DNA from: DATAGF01 sp963813355
GTDB taxonomy: Bacteria; Actinomycetota; Thermoleophilia; Miltoncostaeales; Miltoncostaeaceae
Assembly (NCBI GenBank): GCA_963813355.1
Contig: CAWEYS010000013.1
Coordinates: forward strand, 206,504 to 270,503
Length of the DNA: 64,000 nt
Reading direction: 5' to 3'
The notes below the pieces were generated by a model that was not told the DNA's origin, searched no databases, and saw only the letters and a list, made by a program, of their open reading frames with translations. Every line of letters begins with the position of its first letter. Within the stretch, counting starts at the first letter, position 1. Shown here piece after piece: positions 25,981-33,983 of the stretch. Position numbers and translations under genes: made by a program.

Positions 25981-27023
25981 GAGGCCGGCCGGGGCCGCGG
26001 GGCCATGGCCGCCGCGCCCGGTGAGCCGATCGGCGCCCCGCGCTCGCGCAGCACCTGCAGGAAGGCGGCGACCACGCGCGGGTCGAACTGCGTCCCCGCG
26101 CCCTCGCGCAGCTCCTCCGCCGCGGCCTCGGGCGACCGGCGCGCGTCGTAGGGGCGCTCGCTGGTGATCGCCTCGTAGGCGTCGCAGGCCATCACGATGC
26201 GGGCCGGCAGGGGGATCTGCTCGCCGGCCAGCCCGTCCGGGTAGCCGCCACCATCCCATTGCTCGTGCATCGCGCGCAGCAGCGGCCCCATGTGCGCGAG
26301 CGCCGGTATCCCGAGCACGATCTCCTCGCCGGCGGCGGGGTGGCGGCGGATGACCTCCCACTCCTCGGGGGTGAGCGGCCCCGGCTTGTCGAGGATCTCC
26401 TGCGGCACGGCGAGCTTGCCGAGGTCGTGGAGGGCGCCGGCCACCTGGAGCTCGGCCAGCTCCGGCCCCGGCATGCCGAGGCGGCGGCCGACGGCGACGG
26501 CCAGGTCCGCCACGTCCCCCGAGTGCCCGCCCACGGCGTGGTCCTTGGCCGCCAGGGCCAGCAGGATCGAGCCAACGGCGGCGTCCGCGGTGGCGCGCAG
26601 CAGGCGCCGCGGCGCCTCGGCCAGCGCGTAGCAGGCGGCGACCACGAACGGCCCAAGGGCGGTCCAGACGATCGCCATCACCGCGTCCTCGTTCGTGCCC
26701 TCGCCGGCGGCCCACGAGATGCGCTCGAGCGCGAGCGCGAGCTCGGCCGCCGCCGCCGTCGCCAGGCCCAGCGGAAGGGGCATCCGGAGCCCCACGAACG
26801 CCAGCATCACGAGCAGCACCGCGTGGGTCGGCTCGAAACCCCGGCTGCCCGGTAGGAAGGCGGGCGACGCGCCCACCAGGACGCAGGCGAGGGCGAGCGC
26901 GATCGATTTGGCCGATCGGGCGGGCCAGCGCGGCGCGGTCAGGGTGGCCGCCACCAGTCGCTCGCGCAGCCCCGCGCTCTCGGCCAGGTCGATCGGTGCG
27001 CCGGTCGTCGGGAGGGGGCTCAT
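25977..27023 (-). CDS. Membrane-anchored HD-GYP-type phosphohydrolase
   Basis: 348-residue protein. Residues about 45-165 contain several hydrophobic segments (IALALACVLVGASPAFL, LLVMLAFVGLRMPLPLGLAT, AIVWTALGPFVVAACYALAE), followed by an HD domain: GALHDLGKLAVPQEIL, RRHPAAGEEI, MHEQWDGGGYPDGLAGEQIP and MACDAYEAITSERPYDARR. The GYPDGL loop is the HD-GYP signature of cyclic-di-GMP phosphodiesterases; activity on c-di-GMP is inferred. The ATG at 27023 follows TAGTGT by 7 nt (leaderless). Confidence 0.88.
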   Translation of the reverse strand: MSPLPTTGAPIDLAESAGLRERLVAATLTAPRWPARSAKSIALALACVLVGASPAFLPGSRGFEPTHAVLLVMLAFVGLRMPLPLGLATAAAAELALALERISWAAGEGTNEDAVMAIVWTALGPFVVAACYALAEAPRRLLRATADAAVGSILLALAAKDHAVGGHSGDVADLAVAVGRRLGMPGPELAELQVAGALHDLGKLAVPQEILDKPGPLTPEEWEVIRRHPAAGEEIVLGIPALAHMGPLLRAMHEQWDGGGYPDGLAGEQIPLPARIVMACDAYEAITSERPYDARRSPEAAAEELREGAGTQFDPRVVAAFLQVLRERGAPIGSPGAAAMAPRPRPAS

Positions 27024-27082
27024 CGGGGCGACACTAACCCCGGCCGCACGCCCTGGCGAGGCGCCGCGTGCCGCGTCCGTGC

Positions 27083-27580
27083 TCACCGCGTTCCGCCGTC
27101 CCGGGCGGCGGGATCCCGGCCCTCGGTCCTCGCGACCGCCGCCAGCTCGTCGATCCTCAGCGCGACCGCGACCGCGGCGGGCTTGTCCGCGTCGGCGGCG
27201 GCGTCGGCGACGTGCCAGGCCTCGCGCGAGAAGTAGGCCAGCCGCGGCCCGGCGTCCGCGCGGCCGGCGCTCGCCCGCGCCTGCTCCTCCAGGTAGCGCA
27301 GGATCTCCTCGCACTCCGCGCTGGACCAGCCGCCGCCGCCCACGGGATCGCGCTTGTGGCCCAGGAGCCACCAGACCAGGATCAGCAGCGGGACCTTCAC
27401 CACGACGAGAGCCGCGACGACCCAGATCGCCAGCGTCTCCGGGCTGCCGGTCCCGGCGGCGAGCAGCGCGACGAAGCTCCCCAGGGAGAGGACCACCAGG
27501 GCGAAGGCGACCAGCCCCAGGATGACCCCCGCCCGCGGGTTGCCGTGACGATCCACGAGCAGCGATCCGCGCGAACCCAC
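27083..27580 (-). CDS. Hypothetical two-helix membrane protein
   Basis: 165 residues, no family recognised. It has two hydrophobic segments (VILGLVAFALVVLSLGSFVA and AIWVVAALVVVKVPLLILVW), then a cytoplasmic helical domain (SAECEEILRYLEEQARASAG, REAWHVADAAADADKPAAVA). The GTG start follows TAGCGT by 6 nt, another leaderless candidate. It is divergent from the secreted repeat protein; an 104-bp gap between them carries two small hairpins. Confidence 0.7.
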   Translation of the reverse strand: MGSRGSLLVDRHGNPRAGVILGLVAFALVVLSLGSFVALLAAGTGSPETLAIWVVAALVVVKVPLLILVWWLLGHKRDPVGGGGWSSAECEEILRYLEEQARASAGRADAGPRLAYFSREAWHVADAAADADKPAAVAVALRIDELAAVARTEGRDPAARDGGTR

Positions 27581-27616
27581 GAGCGGACGCTAGCAACCTC
27601 TCGCAGCATCGCGGCC

Positions 27617-27679
27617 GATGGGCGGCCCCATCTCGCCGAATGGGGAGTTTCCTGCGGTTCTCCCTGCCGGTAGACAGGG
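27617..27679 (+). promoter_or_regulatory. Leader with two hairpins ahead of the secreted repeat protein
   Basis: GATGGG-CGGC-CCCATC (27617-27632) and CCCTG-N8-CAGGG (27662-27679). The 3' arm of the second hairpin contains the AGGG that would serve as ribosome site for the ATG at 27685, so it could mask translation. Function inferred only from position. Confidence 0.4.
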
Positions 27680-27684
27680 CGGCG

Positions 27685-28935
27685 ATGGCTCCACGCCTCG
27701 CGACGCTCTGCGTCGCCCTCGGCCTCGCCCTCGCTGCGCCCGCCCCGGCGCTGGCGGGACCCCTGGCGAAGGCGCTCGACCACCTCGCCGCCCGGCAGGA
27801 CCCGGTTGCCGGAGGCTTCGCGGAGGTGGGAGGGACCGATCCGACCTACAGCGCCTGGGGAGCGCTCGCGGTCGCGGGCGCGGGCGAGAACGTGGGCCGG
27901 TGGCGCAGCGGCCTCGCCACCCTGCGCGACGCGGTCTCCGCTCCCCTGCGGCGCCCGACGCTCGGCGATCTCGAGCTCGCGGCCGTCGCCGCCGCCGCCG
28001 CGGGCCTCGACCCGCGGTCCGTCGGCGGCCGCAACACCGTGAGGGCGGTGCTCGCCGCCCAGCGGGCCGACGGCTCGATCGGCGATTCCCCCGCCACGAC
28101 CGCCTGGGGCATCCTCGCGCTGCGCGCCGGGGGCCTCGACCCGGGGGCGCGGGCCGTGCGCCGGGCGCGCGGCGCCCTCGTCCGGCAGCAGAACCGGGAC
28201 GGCGGCTGGTCGACCGGCCCCGAGTCGCCGGGGTCGGGGCCCAACACGACGTCGGCGGCGGTGCAGGGCCTGTGGGCCGCCGGCGCACGTCTGGAGGCCC
28301 CGTCGGAGCTGGAGCGCGCCTCGTCGCTGCAGCGCGCGCGCGACTTCCTCGTGAGGGCGCAGAACGCCGACGGGGGGTTCGGTCCGGTCGTCGGCGGGAC
28401 CACCCAGGCGCTGACCACCGCCTGGGTGACCGTCGCCCTCCACACGATGGGCGAGGACCCCGAGCGCCCTCCCTGGAGCCGGTCGGGAGGGCCGCTCGAG
28501 GCGCTGCGCGACATGCAGCTCGCCAACGGAGGGGTGCGCAACGAGCGGAGCTCGTCGAGCGCGTCGGTCTGGGCCACCTCGCAGGCGGCGCTGGCCTTCG
28601 CCCGCGGCCCGCTGCCGCTCGGGCCGCGCCCTCTGCGGCCGATCCCGGCCCGCGCGCCGCGCATGCTCTGGCGCGAGCCCGCCGCCGGGGAGCCGACGCG
28701 CGGCGCGCTGATCGTGCGCTACCGCGACGACGAGGGCGGCACCGGGGTGGACGCGTCGCGCGTGAGGCTCCGGGTCGGCGGGCGCGACGTGACGCGCCGG
28801 GCGCTCGTGACGCCCTTCGCGCTGCGCCTGCCGGCGTCCGACGTCCGCCCGGGCGCTGCGGTGCGGCTCGCGCTCCGGGACCGGGCGGGCAACGCGAGCG
28901 CGGTCGGCTGGACGCTCGCCGGCGACGGTCGTTAA
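27685..28935 (+). CDS. Secreted protein with prenyltransferase/squalene-cyclase-type repeats
   Basis: 416-residue exported protein. Signal peptide about residues 1-24 (LATLCVALGLALAAPAPALA). The mature part holds alpha/alpha-toroid repeats with QxxDGGW-like turns (AAQRADGSIGDSP, RQQNRDGGWSTG, RAQNADGGFGPV), the squalene/hopene cyclase and prenyltransferase repeat. The catalytic DxDD of terpene cyclases is absent, so it is likely a binding or scaffold toroid. A C-terminal domain of about 100 residues (GALIVRYRDDEGGTGVDASR) looks beta-rich and Ig-like, with the sense of a bacterial surface protein. Confidence 0.8.
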   Translation: MAPRLATLCVALGLALAAPAPALAGPLAKALDHLAARQDPVAGGFAEVGGTDPTYSAWGALAVAGAGENVGRWRSGLATLRDAVSAPLRRPTLGDLELAAVAAAAAGLDPRSVGGRNTVRAVLAAQRADGSIGDSPATTAWGILALRAGGLDPGARAVRRARGALVRQQNRDGGWSTGPESPGSGPNTTSAAVQGLWAAGARLEAPSELERASSLQRARDFLVRAQNADGGFGPVVGGTTQALTTAWVTVALHTMGEDPERPPWSRSGGPLEALRDMQLANGGVRNERSSSSASVWATSQAALAFARGPLPLGPRPLRPIPARAPRMLWREPAAGEPTRGALIVRYRDDEGGTGVDASRVRLRVGGRDVTRRALVTPFALRLPASDVRPGAAVRLALRDRAGNASAVGWTLAGDGR

Positions 28936-28948
28936 CAGGAAAAGCACC

Positions 28949-28978
28949 TTGCGGACCCGCCGAGGCTTTGCCTACACT
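28949..28978 (+). promoter_or_regulatory. Promoter of the A-type Fe-S carrier gene
   Basis: TTGCGG (28949-28954), 18-bp spacer, TACACT (28973-28978), then 6 nt to the ATG at 28985. No Shine-Dalgarno, so the transcript is predicted leaderless. Confidence 0.6.
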
Positions 28979-28984
28979 GAGGGC

Positions 28985-29305
28985 ATGGTCACCCTCACCG
29001 ACGACGCCAGGCTCAAGCTCCGCTCGCTGCTCGACGACGAGGCCGATCCGGCCGCCGGGCTGCGGGTGCAGGTGGTGCCCGGGGGCTGCTCGGGCTTCGA
29101 GTACGACCTCTCGCTCGCGGGGCCTCAGGACGGCGACGAGGTGGTGGAGAGCGGCGGCGTCACGGTCATCGTGGACCGGTTCAGCGTCCCGTACCTGCTC
29201 GGCGTCGAGCTCGACTACGAGGAGGGCTTCCAGGGCGCCGGGTTCCTCATCAGGAACCCCAACGCGACGGCCTCCTGCGGCTGCGGCAAGAGCTTCCAGA
29301 CCTGA
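28985..29305 (+). CDS. A-type iron-sulfur carrier (HesB/IscA/ErpA family)
   Basis: 106-residue Fe-S cluster carrier delivering clusters to apoproteins. It has the three conserved cysteines: one in VVPGGCSGFEYDLS and two in the C-terminal CGCGKSF. The N-terminus VTLTDDARLKLRSLLDD is typical. ErpA, IscA and HesB cannot be separated by eye. Leaderless promoter directly upstream; the acyltransferase frame begins right after its stop. Confidence 0.93.
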   Translation: MVTLTDDARLKLRSLLDDEADPAAGLRVQVVPGGCSGFEYDLSLAGPQDGDEVVESGGVTVIVDRFSVPYLLGVELDYEEGFQGAGFLIRNPNATASCGCGKSFQT

Positions 29306-29306
29306 C

Positions 29307-29969
29307 CTGAGCCGGGTCCACTGGCACCCGGCCGGGCCCGGGCTGCGGTGGGCGGGCTGGCGCTTCGCGAGCTTCGTGCTGGGGCTGACCCTGCCCTGGC
29401 TCGCCGGGTTCCGCGTGGCCGGGCGGCGGCGCATCCCCCGCCAGGGCGGCGTGCTCGTGGTCGCCAACCACGTGGGCGATCTCGACCCATGCTTCGTGGG
29501 GGTCGCCTGCGTGCCGCGGGCGGCGCAGTACATGGCCGACGCCCGCCACTACCGCCATCTGCCCTTCGCGCGGCTGCTCTTCGCCGTCGGCGCGTTCCCG
29601 GTGCGGCCCGGCAGCCCCGACACCCGCGCGCTGCGCTACGCGCGGGAGCAGCTCCTGGCCGGCGAGCTGATCGTCATCTTCGCGGAGGGGCGACCGGGCT
29701 GGGGGGCGCCCATGGGGGACTTCCTCGAGGGCGCCGGCCACCTGGGCCTGACCCCGGGCGTCACGGTGGTGCCCGCGGCGGTCTGGGGCGTGCAGCACCT
29801 GATGCGCGGCTGGCGCCCCGTCGGCCGCGGCCCGGTGTTCGTGGCGTTCGGCCACCCGGTGCCGCCCCCCGAGGACGGCTCCCGGCGCGAGCGCGCCGCC
29901 GAGCTCACCCGGCGCACGCGGGCGGCGGTGGGGGAGCTGCTCGAGCCGATGATGCGGGCGTACCCGTGA
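29307..29969 (+). CDS. 1-acyl-glycerol-3-phosphate acyltransferase (PlsC-like)
   Basis: Membrane acyltransferase making phosphatidic acid or acylating a related lipid. About 200-220 residues. The catalytic H-x4-D is ANHVGDLDPCFVG, the substrate motif is FAEGRPGWG, and a hydrophobic start SFVLGLTLPWLAGF precedes it. No ATG exists at the front: the frame is open from 29307 (CTG), and the first good GTG is at 29376. The start is therefore uncertain. Its stop overlaps the GTG of the next gene (GTGA). Confidence 0.85.
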   Translation: MSRVHWHPAGPGLRWAGWRFASFVLGLTLPWLAGFRVAGRRRIPRQGGVLVVANHVGDLDPCFVGVACVPRAAQYMADARHYRHLPFARLLFAVGAFPVRPGSPDTRALRYAREQLLAGELIVIFAEGRPGWGAPMGDFLEGAGHLGLTPGVTVVPAAVWGVQHLMRGWRPVGRGPVFVAFGHPVPPPEDGSRRERAAELTRRTRAAVGELLEPMMRAYP

Positions 29970-31087
29970 TCGCGCACGCCGCGCCCCCGCCTCCGGTGGT
30001 CTCGGCGCCGCCGGTCAGCTTCGGGCACGCGGCGGTGCGGCTGGGGGCGGGCACCGACCGGATCGAGGTCCAGGCCGACGGACGCATCACCGCGCGCCTG
30101 CGGCCTCCGCCGGGCCCGCGCCGCGTGTCCGTGCCGGTGCCGGCGGGCGTCCACGCCGTGCGGGTGAAGGCCATCGGCCGGGGCGGGGCGCGCTGGTCGA
30201 AGACGGTGCGCATCCGCGCCCTGCCGCGCGGCGCCCTGCGGGCGGGGCGAATCCCGGGCTTCGTCAACCGCGCCCTGCAGCGCGACGTGGAGCGGCTCGC
30301 GGGCGAGACCTCGGCGATCACGGGGGTCTACGTCCAGCACCTGGTGACCGGGTGCGGCGCGGCCGTCAACGCCGACGCCCAGTTCCCGGCGGCCAGCACG
30401 CTCAAGGCGGCGATCCTGGTCGACGCCGTGCGGCACGGGCAGGCCGCCTCCCTGCGCTCCACCCTGGACAGCATGATCATCGACTCGAACGACGCGGCGG
30501 CGAACTCCGCCCTCGCGGCCCTGGGCGGCGGCTCCGGGGACGCCGGCGCGGCGCAGGTCACGGACACGCTCCGCGACCTCGGGCTGGCGCGATCGCTGGT
30601 GCGCCGCCCGTACATCGTCGAGAACGAGCGCCATCCGCTGCCGATCGGGACGACCTCCAGCCCGCCCCTCTACACCAACTTCATCAGCACGCCGTACGAG
30701 CTCGCCCGCCTGATGGTGGCCGTGCACCGCGGCGCGGTCGGCAGGGGCGGCGTCGCGCGGCTCGGCATCGGGACGGCCGAGGCGCGCGCCGAGCTGCTCG
30801 CCCGGTTCCTCGACGTGCGCGACACCAGCAAGCTCGTCGCCGGCCTGCCCTCCGGCGTCCCCGTCGCCCACAAGACCGGCTACACGGACGATGTCCGCCA
30901 CGACGCCGGAATCATCTACCTGCGCAGCGGGCCGGTCGTGGCGTCCGCCATGACCTACCGCCAGGGCAGCATCGCGGGCACCGGCGAGCGGTTCATCGCG
31001 CGCGTGGCCACGATCGCGCGCAGCCGCCTGGCCGGCGGGGGGGCCTGCGACGGGCTCCCGCTGAGCCCGCCGCCACGGCAGAGGTAG
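29966..31087 (+). CDS. Serine beta-lactamase-fold (class A-like) hydrolase
   Basis: 373-residue protein. After an N-terminal beta-rich region (residues about 1-95) comes a class A beta-lactamase/D,D-peptidase-like domain: nucleophile Ser in AASTLKAAIL (S-x-x-K), SND in IIDSNDAAANSAL, and HKTGYTDDVRHDAG (K-T-G). No Glu166-type omega loop is obvious, so a peptidase or esterase role is as likely as lactamase. No clear signal peptide at the GTG start, although the fold is normally extracytoplasmic; an earlier start is blocked by the coupled acyltransferase gene. Confidence 0.82.
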   Translation: MIAHAAPPPPVVSAPPVSFGHAAVRLGAGTDRIEVQADGRITARLRPPPGPRRVSVPVPAGVHAVRVKAIGRGGARWSKTVRIRALPRGALRAGRIPGFVNRALQRDVERLAGETSAITGVYVQHLVTGCGAAVNADAQFPAASTLKAAILVDAVRHGQAASLRSTLDSMIIDSNDAAANSALAALGGGSGDAGAAQVTDTLRDLGLARSLVRRPYIVENERHPLPIGTTSSPPLYTNFISTPYELARLMVAVHRGAVGRGGVARLGIGTAEARAELLARFLDVRDTSKLVAGLPSGVPVAHKTGYTDDVRHDAGIIYLRSGPVVASAMTYRQGSIAGTGERFIARVATIARSRLAGGGACDGLPLSPPPRQR

Positions 31088-31121
31088 CGCGCGGCGATCA
31101 GCCGGGCCCGGCTCCGTTCGA

Positions 31122-31127
31122 TATCCT
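31122..31127 (+). promoter_or_regulatory. -10 element of the sulfotransferase gene
   Basis: TATCCT, 7 nt before the ATG at 31135, no Shine-Dalgarno. A leaderless start is predicted for the sulfotransferase-sulfatase unit. Confidence 0.5.
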
Positions 31128-31134
31128 CATCCTT

Positions 31135-32016
31135 ATGTCAACGATCAGATATCTCTATGGATCGCCGACGACCTCCTACCTGATCTGCACCACGCCCCGC
31201 AGCGGGAGCACGTTCCTGAGCCAGGCGCTCGCCAGCACGGGGGTGGCGGGGCGCCCGGAGGAGTACTTCCAGCAGCTCACCGCGACGGGCCTGCCGCGCC
31301 GCCCGGTCGACTACCTCGAGGGCCTCGACGCGGAGGCGGTGCCGACCCCGCGGGGCGCCCCGGACGGCGACCACCGGGTGGACCCGATGTTCGATCCGCG
31401 CCGCTTCGCGGGCTTCGGCGACTACGTCAGCTGGGTCCTCGGGACCGCGACCACGAGCAACGGCGTCTTCGGCGCGAAGATCATGTCCGCCTACGTGGAC
31501 GGGCTGGCCACGGGCCTCCGCGAGGCGCTCGGCGACCGCGCGCCGGACACCACGCCCGGGCTGCTGGCGACGGTCTTCCCCCGCCTGCGCTACGTCTTCC
31601 TCGTGCGCGAGGACAAGGTGCGGCAGGCCGTCTCGCTGTGGCGGGCCATCCAGACCTGGCAGTGGCGCGAGGACGCGCCCGAGGCCGGCCACGTCGACGC
31701 CGCCCGTGGCGACGGCGTGCTGCGGTACGACTTCGCGGCTCTCGACCACCTCCGTCGCCGGCTGGCGGACGAGGAGCGGTGGTGGCGCGCCTACTTCGCC
31801 GACGCCGGGATCGAGCCCCTGACGATCGTCTACGAGCAGTTCGCCGACGGACACGACGACGTCGTCCGGGCGGTCCTGCGCCACCTCGAGATCCCGTTCG
31901 ACGGCTCGTGGACGCTCCCGAGCCCCACCATGCGGCGCCAGTCCGACGGCCTCTCGAGCGACTGGGCCGCGCGCTTCGCGGCCGAGGCCTCCGCCACCGC
32001 GGGGGCATCGCGGTGA
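31135..32016 (+). CDS. Stf0-family sulfotransferase
   Basis: Cytosolic PAPS-dependent sulfotransferase of 293 residues, related to the mycobacterial trehalose 2-sulfotransferase Stf0. The 5'-phosphosulfate loop is ICTTPRSGSTFLSQALASTG near residue 20. Further family motifs are GRPEEYF, FGAKIM, LRYVFLVREDKVRQAVSLWR and TIVYEQF. The acceptor is unknown. Its GTGA overlap with a sulfatase gene means addition and removal of sulfate are encoded in one unit. ATG at 31135. Confidence 0.9.
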   Translation: MSTIRYLYGSPTTSYLICTTPRSGSTFLSQALASTGVAGRPEEYFQQLTATGLPRRPVDYLEGLDAEAVPTPRGAPDGDHRVDPMFDPRRFAGFGDYVSWVLGTATTSNGVFGAKIMSAYVDGLATGLREALGDRAPDTTPGLLATVFPRLRYVFLVREDKVRQAVSLWRAIQTWQWREDAPEAGHVDAARGDGVLRYDFAALDHLRRRLADEERWWRAYFADAGIEPLTIVYEQFADGHDDVVRAVLRHLEIPFDGSWTLPSPTMRRQSDGLSSDWAARFAAEASATAGASR

Positions 32017-33353
32017 CCCCGCCCCCGCCGAACATCCTCTACCTGCACTCGCACGACACCGGCCGCCAGGTGCAGCCCTACGGCGGCGCCGTCCGCACGC
32101 CGCGCATCCAGCGGCTCGCGGAGGAGGGCGTGGTCTTCCGCCAGGCCTTCTGCGCCGCCTCGACCTGCTCGGCCAGCCGCGCCTGCCTCCTCACCGGCCG
32201 CTACGCCCACGCCAACGGGATGCTGGGGCTGGCCCACAGGGGCTGGTCCCTGGACGACTACCAGCAGCACATCGTCCACACCCTGCGCGACATCGGCTAC
32301 CACTCGACGCTGGTCGGCGAGCAGCACGTCTCGAAGGAGCCGGGCGAGATCGGCTACGACGAGGTGGTCAAGATCGGGACCACCCGGGCGACCGACGTCG
32401 CCCCCGTCACCATCGACCTGCTGCGCCGGGCCCACCGGCGGCCGTTCTTCCTGTCGGTGGGCTTCTTCGAGACCCACCGGGAGTTCTTCCGCCCCGCCGA
32501 CGGCGAGGAGCGCTGGGCCGCGGTGCCCGCGCACCTTCCCGACACCCCCGAGATCCGGCGCGACATGGCCGCCTTCAACGCCAGCGCCCGCTCTCTCGAC
32601 GCCGGCATCGGCGCGGTGCTGGACGAGCTCGACGCCCTGGGCCTGAGCGACGACACCCTGGTCATCTGCACGACCGACCACGGGATGCCCTTCCCGGGCG
32701 CCAAGGCGACCCTCACCGACCGGGGCATCGGCGTCTTCCTGATCATGCGCGGCCCCGGCGGCTTCCGCGGCGGGCGCGTCGTCGACGCCCTCGTCTCGCA
32801 GGTCGACATCTTCCCGACCGTCTGCGACCTCGCGGGGATCCCGCCGCCCCACTGGCTCCAGGGGCGGTCCATGCTCCCGCTGCTGCGCGGGGCGGGCGAG
32901 ATCCGCGAGGAGGTCTTCGCCGAGGGCACCTACCACGCGGCCTACGAGCCCCAGCGCGCGATCCGCACCCGCCGCTGGAAGTACATCCGCCGCTTCGACG
33001 ACCGGCGCACCCCGGTGGTGGTCAACACCGACGACGGCCCCGCCAAGAACGCCTGGCTGGCGGCCGGCTGGGCCGAGCGGGCCGTGCCGCCCGAGGAGCT
33101 CTACGACCTCGTGCTCGACCCGGCCGAGGGCGAGAACCTGATCGACCGCGACGAGCACGCGGCGGTGGCGCGGGACCTGCGCGCGCGCCTGCTCCGCTGG
33201 ATGGCCGAGACCGGCGATCCATTGCTCGACGGGCCGGTCGACCCGCCTCCCGGCGCGGAGTACAACGAGCAGGATCAGATCTCCCCGCGCGAGCCGACCA
33301 GGATCTCCCCGGTCATCGGCCGGGCGGCGGCGTGGGAGCGCGGCGGAGCCTGA
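32013..33353 (+). CDS. Type I sulfatase (CxAxR class)
   Basis: Arylsulfatase/N-sulfoglucosamine-sulfohydrolase-like enzyme of 446 residues. Formylglycine motif CSASRACLLTGRYAH near residue 51 with Ala instead of Pro, which formylglycine-generating enzymes can accept. Metal residues are in YLHSHDTGRQ (Asp-Thr instead of the usual Asp-Asp) and ICTTDHGMPFPGAK. C-terminal DLVLDPAEGENL is typical. No signal peptide, so cytosolic or exported by another route. GTG start overlaps the sulfotransferase stop; the 3' end overlaps a convergent gene by 41 bp. Confidence 0.9.
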   Translation: MTPPPPNILYLHSHDTGRQVQPYGGAVRTPRIQRLAEEGVVFRQAFCAASTCSASRACLLTGRYAHANGMLGLAHRGWSLDDYQQHIVHTLRDIGYHSTLVGEQHVSKEPGEIGYDEVVKIGTTRATDVAPVTIDLLRRAHRRPFFLSVGFFETHREFFRPADGEERWAAVPAHLPDTPEIRRDMAAFNASARSLDAGIGAVLDELDALGLSDDTLVICTTDHGMPFPGAKATLTDRGIGVFLIMRGPGGFRGGRVVDALVSQVDIFPTVCDLAGIPPPHWLQGRSMLPLLRGAGEIREEVFAEGTYHAAYEPQRAIRTRRWKYIRRFDDRRTPVVVNTDDGPAKNAWLAAGWAERAVPPEELYDLVLDPAEGENLIDRDEHAAVARDLRARLLRWMAETGDPLLDGPVDPPPGAEYNEQDQISPREPTRISPVIGRAAAWERGGA

Positions 33354-33912
33354 GCCGGCGCCGCTCGACGACCGCGCGCCAGTCGATGCGGCCGAACAGC
33401 CAGAGCGCGATCGCCAGCGCGGCCAGGCCAAGGGCCAGCGACCACGGGCCGACCCAGTCGCGCAAGCGGTCGGCGATCTCGTCGGCGGTGGCGCTGGCGA
33501 AGGCCACCCCCAGGCCATAGGTCACCAGGCGCCCGGCGACCGTGGCCGCGCCGATCAGGGCGAGGTTGACGCGCAGCACCCCGGCGGCCGTGTAGAGCGC
33601 GCCGGCCGGGGGAGGGGAGACGGCGAGCAGCGCCGCCGTCCCGAGCCGCCCGCGCCGGCCGCGCAGGCGCCCGGCCAGGTAGTCGACGTTGGCCCGGGCG
33701 GCCGGGCCCATCAGCCGCGGGCCGAGCGCGCGCGTCCACGCCGCGAGGCCGATGCGCCCCGCGCCGGCGCCCAGCGCCCCCGCCACCACCACCCCGGCCG
33801 GGTTGGCGTCCAGCTCGAGGCTGATGTACGTGAGCACCAGCCACGAGGGCGGCAGGGGGAGCGGGGTGATGGTCATCGCGGCGACGATGCCGAAGGCCAC
33901 GAGGTACTCCAC
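33313..33912 (-). CDS. Hypothetical polytopic membrane protein
   Basis: 199 residues, about five hydrophobic segments (YLVAFGIVAAMTITPLPLPP, VVVAGALGAGAGRIGLAAW, LALGLAALAIALWLFGRIDW). The Pro-rich PLPLPPSWLVL start and GxG helices recall small-molecule or VTT/DedA-type membrane proteins, but key motifs are not clear. The GTG start follows TAGCCT by 7 nt (leaderless). It overlaps the sulfatase 3' end. Confidence 0.75.
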   Translation of the reverse strand: MEYLVAFGIVAAMTITPLPLPPSWLVLTYISLELDANPAGVVVAGALGAGAGRIGLAAWTRALGPRLMGPAARANVDYLAGRLRGRRGRLGTAALLAVSPPPAGALYTAAGVLRVNLALIGAATVAGRLVTYGLGVAFASATADEIADRLRDWVGPWSLALGLAALAIALWLFGRIDWRAVVERRRLRLRRAPTPPPGR

Positions 33913-33983
33913 CGGTCCGAGGCTAGCGGCGGCGGCCGCCGGGCAGGGCGGGGCGGGGGCTCGCGCCGCTAGCTTCTGCCGCG

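Noticed and set aside
29348..29966. Upstream extension of the beta-lactamase-fold gene into the acyltransferase region
   Set aside because: That stretch is the shadow of plsC; the GTGA overlap at 29966 fixes the start.
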